DNA of 64,000 bases. Origin: Mucilaginibacter sp. Lineage in GTDB: Bacteria > Bacteroidota > Bacteroidia > Sphingobacteriales > Sphingobacteriaceae. The stretch spans positions 62,001-126,000 of the forward strand of contig JAUCSE010000105.1 in the NCBI GenBank assembly GCA_030445275.1, in the 5' to 3' direction. Positions within the stretch are counted from its first letter, which is position 1; each line of letters opens with the position of its first letter. Made by a program: the position numbers and the translations under genes. The notes under the pieces are model-generated. The model saw only the letters and a list, made by a program, of their open reading frames with translations, was not told the DNA's origin and did not search any database. Below, piece by piece: positions 35,858 through 44,388 of the stretch.

Positions 35858-36934
35858 TTAATTTATACTCTCCAGCATTTTAATATACAGATCAATACCT
35901 TCCCGTATCTCGTCTACATAAACAAACTCATCAGCAGTGTGTGAACGTGCAGAATCGCCTGGACCAACTTTGATGGATGGGATATCCAGCAGTGATTGAT
36001 CTGACGTAGTTGGCGAGCCATAAGTGGTGCGACCTAAAGCAATTCCCGCCTGTACTATAGCATGTTCCTTAGGTATGGATGATGGCTTAAGCCTGATAGA
36101 ACGCGGGGTAACATCGCAGCTTACATGCTGGCGGATGATCTCCAGTACTTCCTCATTACGATAGGCATCAGTCACCCTTACATCAACTGTAAACGCACAG
36201 CTTGCAGGTACCACATTATGTTGTGAACCGGCATTGATAATAGTAACTGACATTTTTATCGGCCCAAAAACTTCTGATTCCTTCGGGAACTTAAAAGTAC
36301 TGAACCATTCAATATCTGCCAATGCTTTATAAATGGCGTTCTCCCCCTCTTCGCGGGCTGCGTGACCAGCTCGGCCATGAGCCACACAATCCAACACCAT
36401 TAAGCCACGCTCGGCAATAGCCAACTGCATTAGGGTAGGCTCTCCTACTATACCAAATTCCAGCTTGCCTAATTCAGGAATGATCAGCTCCAAACCGTTT
36501 ACACCTGATATTTCCTCCTCGGCAGTAGTGGCCAGGCAAAAGTTGTATTTTAAATTTTCCTGGTCATGAAAATAAAGGAAAACGGCTATCAAAGACACCA
36601 GACACCCGCCGGCATCATTACTACCCAGGCCATAAAGCTTGCCACCCTCAATTTTTGCATCATAAGGATCGCGGGTATAACCCGAGTTAGGCTTTACCGT
36701 ATCATGATGAGAGTTGAGCAAAATGGTGGGTTTACTGGCATCAAAATATTTGTTCCAGGCCCATATATTGTTCATTTTGCGATGGGTTTCGACCCCATAC
36801 TGCTGTAAAAGCTCATTGATCAGATCGGCGGTGCGGTCTTCCTCTTTACTAAAAGATGGTATGGATATTAATTGTTGCAGTAAAGTAACTGCGAGTTGAA
36901 ATAAATTGTTGTTATCGGCCATATATGTAGGCAT
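35858..36934 (-). CDS. M20-family metallohydrolase (ArgE/DapE-like)
   Basis: 358 residues (an in-frame ATG at 36922 is an alternative start). Dinuclear zinc amidohydrolase motifs: LLNSHHDTVKPNSG, GSNDAGGCL with its metal Asp, and catalytic plus metal glutamates in TAEEEISGVNG. The dimerisation domain includes GHAAREEGENAIYKAL and the C-terminus returns to the catalytic domain (GPGDSARSHTADEFV). In Bacteroidota this group includes acetylornithine deacetylase, but with no arg genes adjacent the substrate is left open. Confidence 0.88.
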   Translation of the reverse strand: MPTYMADNNNLFQLAVTLLQQLISIPSFSKEEDRTADLINELLQQYGVETHRKMNNIWAWNKYFDASKPTILLNSHHDTVKPNSGYTRDPYDAKIEGGKLYGLGSNDAGGCLVSLIAVFLYFHDQENLKYNFCLATTAEEEISGVNGLELIIPELGKLEFGIVGEPTLMQLAIAERGLMVLDCVAHGRAGHAAREEGENAIYKALADIEWFSTFKFPKESEVFGPIKMSVTIINAGSQHNVVPASCAFTVDVRVTDAYRNEEVLEIIRQHVSCDVTPRSIRLKPSSIPKEHAIVQAGIALGRTTYGSPTTSDQSLLDIPSIKVGPGDSARSHTADEFVYVDEIREGIDLYIKMLESIN

Positions 36935-37060
36935 ATCCTATGCTGGTGAAGGAGGCAAAATTAATACTTTTTTCTTCATGGAACGTGAAATTCCGCTTAA
37001 TCACAAACGAAATATCAGGACAATATTACGTACAGGTCACAAAATATTTATAACCGCCTG

Positions 37061-38401
37061 TTACTCATCCTCCATTTTAGAATGCTTACGGGTATCGTTC
37101 ATGGTAGTATACAATATTAACGATAATGCTATACAAAGCGTAACATACCAATAAAACCATTGCTGGTGATGTTCATTCTTAAATAGCAAAGCAATATACT
37201 CTGCGGTACCACCAAATATCGACACCGCTATGGCATAAGGAAAACCCACTCCCAACGCACGGACATTAGCGGGGAAAAGTTCGGCTTTTACCACGGCGTT
37301 AATAGAGGTGTAGCCGCTCACAATGATCAGTGCACACAATATTAAGGTGAAAGCCACCCAAACATCCTTGGTTTCGCTTAAAAGTGTGAGGATGGGTATG
37401 GTGGTCAATGTACCCAATACTCCAAATCCAATCAGCAAGGGCTTGCGACCTATCTTATCAGACAATAGTCCAAACGCTGGCTGTAATAGCATAAACACTA
37501 CCAAAGTAAATGTTGATATTAACGTAGCGCTGCTTTTACTAAAGCCAGAGGTGTTCACCAAAAACTTTTGCATGTAGGTAGTAAACGTATAAAAAGCCAG
37601 CGTACCGCCCATAGTTAAACCGATAACTGTAAATACAGCTTTGGGGTGTTTGGCCAACGCGCTTAAGGTACCACGCATAGATGAGGATTTATGTTCATCC
37701 TTTTTAAAAGATGCTGACTCCTGCAGGCTGCGCCTTAAATACAGGGTAATAACCGCCAAAAAAGCGCCTATACCAAAAGGGATACGCCAGCCCCAGTCGT
37801 GTAGCTGTTGTTCGCTCAAAAAAACGCGCTGCAATAAAACCAGCACACCAAGAGCCATCAGCTGCCCCATAATCAGTGTTACATATTGAAAACTGGAGTA
37901 AAATCCACGGTGCTTTTTGCCTGCCATTTCGCTCAGGTAGGTTGCGCTGGTACCATATTCTCCTCCTACACTTATCCCTTGTATAATGCGAGCCAGTACC
38001 AATAATAAGGGGGCAGCAACACCTATTGAATTATAATTTGGCGTAAGTGCGATAATAAGAGAGCCAACACTCATCAACAATACCGATGATGTAAGTGCTA
38101 ACTTACGGCCATATCTGTCTGCAAAGGTTCCCATAAGCCAACCACCTATCGGGCGCATTAAAAACCCAATGGCAAAAATGCCGGCGGTGTTTAAAAGCTG
38201 TACAGTTTGATTATCCGAAGGGAAAAATGCATCTGAAAAATATAAGGAAAAAGCAGTATACACATACCAATCATACCATTCAACCAAATTACCTAATGAA
38301 CCACCAATAATGGATTTAATTCGGCCACCGGTTGTTTTTAGTGCTTCTTTGTTTTTTTCTACGAATGGTATCAGCGGAGTGTCTTTGGTTTCTTCTATCA
38401 T
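37061..38401 (-). CDS. MFS transporter, metabolite:H+ symporter (MHS/KgtP-like) type
   Basis: 446 residues with 12 predicted helices. Typical MHS-family signatures: GGSLGNLVEWYDWYVYTAFS in helix 1, RPIGGWLMGTFADRYGRK in the 2-3 loop, RIIQGISVGGEYGTSATYLS in helix 4, and SDKIGRKPLLIGFG in the 8-9 loop. Relatives carry alpha-ketoglutarate, proline/betaine or shikimate; the substrate is unknown. It is transcribed alone, divergent from the DUF2851 gene. Confidence 0.9.
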   Translation of the reverse strand: MIEETKDTPLIPFVEKNKEALKTTGGRIKSIIGGSLGNLVEWYDWYVYTAFSLYFSDAFFPSDNQTVQLLNTAGIFAIGFLMRPIGGWLMGTFADRYGRKLALTSSVLLMSVGSLIIALTPNYNSIGVAAPLLLVLARIIQGISVGGEYGTSATYLSEMAGKKHRGFYSSFQYVTLIMGQLMALGVLVLLQRVFLSEQQLHDWGWRIPFGIGAFLAVITLYLRRSLQESASFKKDEHKSSSMRGTLSALAKHPKAVFTVIGLTMGGTLAFYTFTTYMQKFLVNTSGFSKSSATLISTFTLVVFMLLQPAFGLLSDKIGRKPLLIGFGVLGTLTTIPILTLLSETKDVWVAFTLILCALIIVSGYTSINAVVKAELFPANVRALGVGFPYAIAVSIFGGTAEYIALLFKNEHHQQWFYWYVTLCIALSLILYTTMNDTRKHSKMEDE

Positions 38402-38553
38402 AGGTTATAGTAAAGAATATCTGATTATAAATGTAAGAGATAATTTTATTGATCTTGCCAAAATCATGGTAACCTTTAATTCTATAAACCAGGATTTTGA
38501 AAAAAATCAACGTAATCACCTAAAATCAACGGTCAAAATACCTATCTTGTTTG

Positions 38554-39840
38554 ATGCTTTTCACCGAAGACTTTTTACACTACGTATGGAAATTTAGGCT
38601 ATTTGACCGTATTGGTCTGCAAACCGATGATGGTGAAGAGTTAGAAATACTATCTGTAGGAATGCATAACACAGATTCGGGCCCCGACTTCCATAATGCC
38701 CGTATCAGGATAGGCGAAACCGTTTGGGCGGGGAATGTAGAAGTACACCTATCGGCTTCCGACTGGCAAAAACATGGCCATACTTCCGATAATGCCTACG
38801 GGAATGTGATATTACATGTAGTTTATCGCAATGATGTACCTCTGATTTTACCAAACGGCCGTAAAGCACCTACGCTACAACTGCATAACCGTGTTCCTGA
38901 TGAACTGTATAACCGCTATCATCAAATGATATTTGGCAATCAAAGCATTATACCCTGCGAAGCCAGCATAGGCGCAATTGACGGCCTTATTATGCATAAC
39001 TGGCTCACCCGCGTTTTAGTAGAACGCCTTGAAAAACGATCGGCAGCAGTTATTGATACCCTTACCTTAAATCGCGGCGATTGGGAAGAAACTTTTTACC
39101 AGTTTTTAGCGGCAAACTTTGGCTTCAAAACCAACGCCCTGCCCTTTGAACTAATGGCAAAGTCATTACCGCAACTCACATTGGCCAAGCACAAAAACAA
39201 CCCAATGCAAATTGAGGCCCTCCTATTTGGGCAGGCTGGATTTTTACAAGGTGAATTAAAAGATGAGTATCCGCTTAAATTAAAAAAGGAATATGATTTT
39301 CTGCGTAAAAAGTACAACCTTAAACCTATTGAAAACCATTTATGGAAATTTATGCGTTTAAGGCCGCAAAATTTCCCAACCGTAAGACTAGCTCAATTTG
39401 CGGCACTTATTGTACAATCAAACCCTCTGTTTTCAAAAATACTGGAGATAAAAGAAATTGATGCCTTGCGTGCTTTATTCACTGCTATAAAAGTGAATGA
39501 CTATTGGGATGATCATTATCGCTTTGATGCTCCATCAAAGCCTTCGCCTAAAAGCTTTGGAGCATCATCTATTGATATCATCTTAATTAATACACTGGCT
39601 TTATTTCTGTTTAGTTATGGCAAACAACATCAGCAGCAATATTATATTAGCCGTAGTTTAAAATTATTGGAAAATTTACCACCCGAACAAAACAATATTA
39701 CAGAAGATTTTGTTACCTTAGGAGTGAAAATTAACAATGCATTTGAGTCGCAGGCGCTGCTGGAGTTGAAAAATAATTATTGTAACTATAAGAAATGCCT
39801 GCAATGTGGCGTTGGTAATAAAATATTAAAACTGGCCTGA
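38554..39840 (+). CDS. DUF2851 family protein
   Basis: 428 residues from the ATG at 38554. This is a conserved Bacteroidota family without known function. The N-terminus is LFTEDFLHYVWKFRLF, followed by LSVGMHNTDSGPDFHNARI and WAGNVEVHLSASDWQKHGH, which contains conserved Asp, Glu and His suggestive of a nuclease-like metal site (inference). The C-terminus has a Cys cluster (CNYKKCLQCGVGN). The PspC-like gene starts one base after its stop codon, so they form an operon. Confidence 0.85.
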   Translation: MLFTEDFLHYVWKFRLFDRIGLQTDDGEELEILSVGMHNTDSGPDFHNARIRIGETVWAGNVEVHLSASDWQKHGHTSDNAYGNVILHVVYRNDVPLILPNGRKAPTLQLHNRVPDELYNRYHQMIFGNQSIIPCEASIGAIDGLIMHNWLTRVLVERLEKRSAAVIDTLTLNRGDWEETFYQFLAANFGFKTNALPFELMAKSLPQLTLAKHKNNPMQIEALLFGQAGFLQGELKDEYPLKLKKEYDFLRKKYNLKPIENHLWKFMRLRPQNFPTVRLAQFAALIVQSNPLFSKILEIKEIDALRALFTAIKVNDYWDDHYRFDAPSKPSPKSFGASSIDIILINTLALFLFSYGKQHQQQYYISRSLKLLENLPPEQNNITEDFVTLGVKINNAFESQALLELKNNYCNYKKCLQCGVGNKILKLA

Positions 39841-39841
39841 C

Positions 39842-40063
39842 ATGCTACAAAGAATAATTACTTTTTTTGAACGGTACTCATTTGGTGTATGCACCTATCT
39901 TGGCGAACGGTTTAATATTTCTATCCCGAAGATCAGGTTATTTTTTATTTATTCCTCATTCCTGGCTGTGGGTTTCCCGCTCATATTTTATTTCTTTGCC
40001 GGGATAGTATTGGACATTCGCAATTATGTTAAACGTAGCCATACCAGGGCTACGGATCTTTAA
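39842..40063 (+). CDS. Small PspC-domain membrane protein
   Basis: 73 residues: a short leader, the PspC-type segment SFGVCTYLGERFNISIPKIR, then a hydrophobic pair (LFFIYSSFLAVGFPLIFYF, FAGIVLDI) and a basic tail. PspC proteins sense or respond to membrane stress in some bacteria; stand-alone copies in Bacteroidota are uncharacterised. It directly follows the DUF2851 gene. Confidence 0.82.
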   Translation: MLQRIITFFERYSFGVCTYLGERFNISIPKIRLFFIYSSFLAVGFPLIFYFFAGIVLDIRNYVKRSHTRATDL

Positions 40064-40200
40064 CCGTTGATTTTTTTGATTGCGATGATTTTTGTCTGAA
40101 CCGGGGTTCACCCGATTAAAGGATTACCAAGATTTTTAACCGCTGATTGGACTGATTTTTCTGATTCCGTTGATTTTTGATTAAATTGATAATCCATTTT
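40064..40200. repeat. Degenerate GATTTTT-word repeat region
   Basis: The stretch contains several spaced copies of TGATTTTT and CCGCTGATT-like words (near 40070, 40090, 40139, 40153 and 40171), plus a short palindrome (ACCGGGGTTCACCCG). It resembles degenerate intergenic repeats common in Bacteroidota. No gene was seen. Confidence 0.55.
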
Positions 40201-40208
40201 CTCACAAC

Positions 40209-40568
40209 TCACAACAATCTTCCTGTTTTTACGGCCTCTTGTAAGTGGCGTACTTTAAATTTAGGTTCATAGCAATATTTCGCCAGCTGTTTTACCCAGG
40301 TACTGTTATATCCAAACATTGTTTTTATTATTCGTACCCGGGTTGACCCTTTGGGATAACCATATTTGTACCAGGTGAATTTGGATTGATCCAGTTTAAA
40401 CTGGTCAACAAAGTCGGCCAGAAAAAGATCAATCTCAATATCAAAAATATCCAGATCAAGATCAATACTGGTATCCAGACTTAAACTACCCGGATCAACA
40501 TGGTGCAGCTTATAGCGGTTGCAATAATCAACGATAAACTCTTTTAAAGGTGGCAGTATCTCTTCCAT
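40209..40568 (-). CDS. DUF1493-like small acidic protein
   Basis: 119 residues. The N-terminal two-thirds (DPGSLSLDTSIDLDLDIFDI, then EIDLFLADFVDQFKLD) resemble the DUF1493 family, which has a helical acyl-carrier-like layout but lacks a convincing DSL phosphopantetheine serine. The C-terminus is basic. Family members in enterobacteria are uncharacterised. It is monocistronic. Function unknown. Confidence 0.65.
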   Translation of the reverse strand: MEEILPPLKEFIVDYCNRYKLHHVDPGSLSLDTSIDLDLDIFDIEIDLFLADFVDQFKLDQSKFTWYKYGYPKGSTRVRIIKTMFGYNSTWVKQLAKYCYEPKFKVRHLQEAVKTGRLL

Positions 40569-40768
40569 TTAAACGATTATAAATTTGATCATTTTGTGTA
40601 TATGACGCAGTTTTAAAAATTAGGTTGCATCTGTAAGTACTTTATTTTAAAAAAAAGGTTACACCAAATATTAAGATATAGTAATGTTGATTTAATAGGT
40701 TCAGTTAACCTTTATGCTGCATAATTAAAGTCGTATGATTATTATTGCAGTCTGTTTAATACCCGCAC

Positions 40769-41458
40769 ATGAAACTAAAAGTTATAGCTTTTGATGCCGA
40801 TGACACTCTATGGGTGAACGAGCCTTATTTTCTGAATACTGAAAAAAAGTTTTGCAGTCTGCTTGAAGATTTTTTGCCACATCACACCGTATCCAGTGAG
40901 CTTTTGAAGATCGAGATTGAAAACCTGTCACTATATGGTTATGGTATTAAAGGGTATATCCTGAGTATGATTGAAGCCGCATTAAAAATATCAGATAAAA
41001 AAATAAGCCTTGAAGTTGTTGAACTGATACTGGAGTATGGTAAGGAAATGCTGAACGAGCCCATTGAATTATTGGATGGCGTAGATGATGTACTTTCGAC
41101 CTTAAAAAAACAATACAGACTGGTAGTTGCCACCAAAGGTGATTTGCTTGACCAGGAACGGAAACTAAAAAAATCAGGCCTGGCACATTATTTCCATCAT
41201 ATTGAGGTTATGTCTGACAAACGTGAAGAAGATTATACCAAGCTTATCAAACACCTGGATATTAAACCAGAGGAGTTTATGATGGTAGGTAACTCTTTAA
41301 AATCAGATATCATGCCGGTTATAAACATCGGTGGCTATGCCATTCACGTACCTTTTCATACTACCTGGGCGCATGAACATGTAGAAACCAATTTAACACA
41401 CGATAACTTTAAACAGGCAGATTCCCTGAACGAAATCTTGCCTTATATACTTACATGA
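40769..41458 (+). CDS. HAD-family hydrolase
   Basis: 229 residues. Motif I is AFDADDTLWVNE (nucleophile and acid Asp at 9 and 11), motif II is VVATKGD, and motifs III-IV are the lysine in DYTKLIKHL and MMVGNSLKSDIMPVINIGG. The cap is helical, placing it near the YjjG/haloacid-dehalogenase-like phosphatases. The substrate is unknown. Its stop overlaps the start of the CAT-like gene by 4 bp (ATGA), so they are co-expressed. Confidence 0.88.
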   Translation: MKLKVIAFDADDTLWVNEPYFLNTEKKFCSLLEDFLPHHTVSSELLKIEIENLSLYGYGIKGYILSMIEAALKISDKKISLEVVELILEYGKEMLNEPIELLDGVDDVLSTLKKQYRLVVATKGDLLDQERKLKKSGLAHYFHHIEVMSDKREEDYTKLIKHLDIKPEEFMMVGNSLKSDIMPVINIGGYAIHVPFHTTWAHEHVETNLTHDNFKQADSLNEILPYILT

Positions 41459-42084
41459 AACAAAAAATAAACATCGATACCTGGATACGTAAAGAACATT
41501 TTAATTTTTTCAAAAACTTTGAAGAGCCTTTTTATGGTGTAGTTGTAAATATTGATTGCACTACAGCCTTTAATTTTACCAAAAACAATGGATTATCATT
41601 CTTTTGGTATTACCTGCACAAATCACTAACTGCTGTTAATGACCTCGAAAACTTCAAATATCGAATTTACGGGGACGAGGTTATACTTTATGACCAGATC
41701 AATGCCGGCCCAACTATTGGCCGTAGCAATGGCACATTTGGGTTCTCCTATGTTCATTATCATCCTTCATTCGATGAATTTATGACCGGTGCAAAAAAAG
41801 AAATTGAAAGGGTACAAAATAGTACTAACCTTTTTGCACCAAACCCGGATGATGATATTGTTCATTATTCTGCCCTGCCCTGGGTTGATTTTACCAGCAT
41901 ATCACATGCACGTAGTTTTTCCTTTCCGGATAGCAGTCCTAAAATGTCATTTGGCAAAATGACCGAAAATAACGGTAAGAAAACAATGCCAGTATCCGTT
42001 CATGTACACCACGCGTTGGTCGACGGCCTGCATGTGGGGCAATATATTGATCTATTCCAGGAGTTGATGAATAGCGGCACTTAA
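41455..42084 (+). CDS. Chloramphenicol acetyltransferase (CatA)-like protein
   Basis: 209 residues, the normal length of trimeric CATs. The family layout is clear: IDTWIRKEHFNFFKNFEEPF at the start, LSFFWYYLHKSLTAVNDLEN, and the catalytic HHALVDG with H186 and D190. Chromosomal CAT-like proteins in Bacteroidota often acetylate unknown acceptors, so resistance should not be assumed. It overlaps the HAD gene by 4 bp and is convergent with the following GNAT gene (4-bp overlap of 3' ends). Confidence 0.85.
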   Translation: MKQKINIDTWIRKEHFNFFKNFEEPFYGVVVNIDCTTAFNFTKNNGLSFFWYYLHKSLTAVNDLENFKYRIYGDEVILYDQINAGPTIGRSNGTFGFSYVHYHPSFDEFMTGAKKEIERVQNSTNLFAPNPDDDIVHYSALPWVDFTSISHARSFSFPDSSPKMSFGKMTENNGKKTMPVSVHVHHALVDGLHVGQYIDLFQELMNSGT

Positions 42085-42590
42085 ACCGCTTTTTCCATCA
42101 CAATGAGCTCTATCAACTGTTTAGGTACACCAAAGCGGCCATCAACGTGAAATGGCTGTATTTCGCCCGTGGCGGTATAGCCCCGGCGCTCATACCAGCT
42201 AATAAGTTCTTTACGGGTACTGATCACTGTCATGGTAATGGCATGACAATTCAACTGCTTAGCCAATATAGCGGCTTCGTCAAGCAATGCCCTACCCACT
42301 CCTTTGCCCTGCAATACCGGCGATACACTGAACATACCCAGGTATAATTTAGGTCCTTTAACTTCCAGGTAAACCGAACCTGTTATTTGTCCGTTATCAT
42401 CGGTATATTTTAATATGGTTATTGCTTCATTATCAAAATATTCTCTCAACATAACCTCATCAACCCTGATACCTTCCAGCAAATAGGCCTCAGTTGTCCA
42501 TCCTTTTTTTGATTCTTCGCCACGATAAGCACTATTTACTAAAACATTTAATTCAGGTACATCTGCAAGCGTAGCTTTGGTTATAGGCAT
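42081..42590 (-). CDS. GNAT-family N-acetyltransferase
   Basis: 169 residues. The acetyl-CoA loop is VLQGKGVGRALLDEAA (Q-G-x-G-x-G/A), preceded by LYLGMFSV and followed by TVISTRKELISWYERRGY. The N-terminal part (LNVLVNSAYRGEESKKGWTT) is typical of a group annotated as general GNAT acetyltransferases; the substrate is unknown. The 3' end overlaps the CAT-like gene on the other strand by 4 bp. Confidence 0.87.
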   Translation of the reverse strand: MPITKATLADVPELNVLVNSAYRGEESKKGWTTEAYLLEGIRVDEVMLREYFDNEAITILKYTDDNGQITGSVYLEVKGPKLYLGMFSVSPVLQGKGVGRALLDEAAILAKQLNCHAITMTVISTRKELISWYERRGYTATGEIQPFHVDGRFGVPKQLIELIVMEKAV

Positions 42591-42657
42591 ATATTTTATT
42601 ATTTGGGTGGCAAACTTAATATTTTACCACCCACAACCCAAACAAAATACAGATTTA

Positions 42658-42990
42658 CTAAAACTTAAAATCTTCGCGCACCGGGTCAAATATATCAATC
42701 AGCTTGCAATCTGTAATTGCTCTGCCCCCATGTATAACATTAGGTGGTATTACAGCAAATGTACCCGTATCCAATATTCGCGATACACCATCAACTGTCA
42801 GTTCAAATTGCCCTTCGATAACAAAAGCACATTGATGATTGATGTGCTGATGCATAGCTGATACGGCTCCGGCTTTTACCTCCAGAAAGTTAATGGTATT
42901 ATTTGCGGTGTGTATTATTTTTGAGAAATAGCCTGGTGTCATTTCCCGGGTTTCGATATCAGCAAAATGATTGAAAATTTGGTTTTCCAT
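42658..42990 (-). CDS. Single-domain cupin protein
   Basis: 110 residues from the ATG at 42990 (MENQIFNHFADIETREMTPG); an upstream in-frame start at 43023 adds 11 residues and is less likely. Cupin motif 1 is represented by AVSAMHQHINHQCAFVIEG (metal His-x-His and a Glu), and motif 2 by FAVIPPNVIHGG. A small metal-binding beta-barrel, possibly a dioxygenase-like or sensor protein; the ligand is unknown. It is 67 bp upstream of the GNAT gene on the same strand. Confidence 0.87.
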   Translation of the reverse strand: MENQIFNHFADIETREMTPGYFSKIIHTANNTINFLEVKAGAVSAMHQHINHQCAFVIEGQFELTVDGVSRILDTGTFAVIPPNVIHGGRAITDCKLIDIFDPVREDFKF

Positions 42991-43182
42991 GGTAGTGTTA
43001 TAAAGCTTTTGTAGCGGCTTCAACGTAAAAGTATAAAATTTGAGTATAACAGCATGGTGTCTGTCATGAGTTAACCATATTTATTTTGCAGGAATGGCAC
43101 AATCATTAAAAATCTTCATAGCCCCAAACTAAGCCGTATATTTATGGGATAACAGTATATATCGTAATATTTTATATTCAAC

Positions 43183-44067
43183 ATGGCTTTTATTGATTAT
43201 TATAAAACACTTGGCTTAAGTAAAACCGCATCTGATAAGGATATTAAAAATGCTTACCGCAAGCTTGCCCGTAAATATCACCCCGACCTTAACCCTAATG
43301 ATGCCGAAGCCCATAAAAAATTCCAGGAATTAAACGAAGCTAACGAGGTGTTAAGTGATGCTGAAAAACGCAAAAAGTATGATAAATATGGCGAAAACTG
43401 GCAACATGGCGATGTGTATGAACAGCAATCCCGGCAACAGCAAAGTTACGGGGGCACAGGTGGTTTTGGAGGTTATACTGATACCGATAGCTTTGGTGGC
43501 GGAGATTTCTCTGATTTCTTTAAATCAATGTTTGGTGGCGGCGGTAGCCGGCAAACCAAGTATCGCGGTCAGGATTATAATGCCGAATTGCGTTTAAGTC
43601 TGCAGGATATTGCAGAAACTCATAAACGAACTATAACGGTTGGTGGTAAAAATCTACGTATTAACATACCCGCTGGTATTGAGAACGGACAAACCATAAA
43701 AATAGCCGGCCATGGCGGCGCAGGTGTAAATAACGGACCTGCAGGCGATTTGTATATTAAATTTTTTATTGCTGATGACGCACGCTTTAAACGCGATGGT
43801 AACAATTTATACTCCACTGTAAAACTTGATTTGTATACCGCTGTGCTTGGAGGAGAGATAACCGCAGAGACTTTAACCGGTAAAGTAAAGGTGAAGGTAA
43901 AAGCCGAAACACAAAATGGCACCAAAGTAAAACTTAAAGGCAAAGGGATGCCGGTTTATAAAAAGGAAAACGAATTTGGCGATCTCTATCTCACTTACGA
44001 TATACAAATACCGGTTAACCTGACTGAAAAGCAAAAACAACTATTTGAGGAATTATCAAAGTCCTGA
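43183..44067 (+). CDS. cbpA: DnaJ-class co-chaperone, CbpA-like
   Basis: 294 residues. The J domain occupies residues 4-70 with HPD at 33-35 (KYHPDLNPND), then a Gly/Phe-rich linker (YGGTGGFGGYTDTDSFGGGD). Two C-terminal substrate-binding beta domains follow (LRINIPAGIENGQTIKIAGH, VKVKAETQNGTKVKLKGKG) with no zinc finger, hence CbpA rather than DnaJ. It stimulates DnaK. The adjacent CbpM-like gene 17 bp downstream supports the assignment. Confidence 0.93.
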   Translation: MAFIDYYKTLGLSKTASDKDIKNAYRKLARKYHPDLNPNDAEAHKKFQELNEANEVLSDAEKRKKYDKYGENWQHGDVYEQQSRQQQSYGGTGGFGGYTDTDSFGGGDFSDFFKSMFGGGGSRQTKYRGQDYNAELRLSLQDIAETHKRTITVGGKNLRINIPAGIENGQTIKIAGHGGAGVNNGPAGDLYIKFFIADDARFKRDGNNLYSTVKLDLYTAVLGGEITAETLTGKVKVKVKAETQNGTKVKLKGKGMPVYKKENEFGDLYLTYDIQIPVNLTEKQKQLFEELSKS

Positions 44068-44084
44068 TGTAAATTTTAAATAAC

Positions 44085-44378
44085 ATGAAAACAGCAGATT
44101 TAATAACAACCGGCGATTTTTGTTTATACCATAATGTGGAGCATACCTTTATAAAATCGCTACAAGAAGCTGGTTTAGTTGAGGTTACCATTATTAATAA
44201 AACCACTTTTATACCAGGAACAGAACTTCAAAAACTCGAGAAACTAATAAACCTGCATCAATTAGATATTAATGTTGCAGGTATTGAAGCTATCAGTTAT
44301 TTGTTGGAACGGGTTCAAAAAATGCAGGAAGATATGCGGGGTTTAAAGAATAAGCTGCGTTTATATGAAGGTGAATAA
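44085..44378 (+). CDS. cbpM: CbpM-like chaperone modulator
   Basis: 97 residues. The layout matches the CbpM/MerR-HTH-like modulators: DLITTGDFCLYHNVEHTFIK, a segment on EAGLVEVTI, NVAGIEAISYLLERVQKMQE and a helical end (DMRGLKNKLRLYEGE). CbpM binds the CbpA J domain and inhibits it. The short distance to cbpA and matching order are the main support; sequence similarity across phyla is low. Confidence 0.85.
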   Translation: MKTADLITTGDFCLYHNVEHTFIKSLQEAGLVEVTIINKTTFIPGTELQKLEKLINLHQLDINVAGIEAISYLLERVQKMQEDMRGLKNKLRLYEGE

Positions 44379-44388
44379 CAGTAAAAGC

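Noticed and set aside
41455..42084. Calling the CAT-like gene a chloramphenicol resistance gene
   Set aside because: Chromosomal CAT-like proteins with the HHxxxDG motif often have other substrates, and coupling to a HAD gene argues against a resistance cassette.
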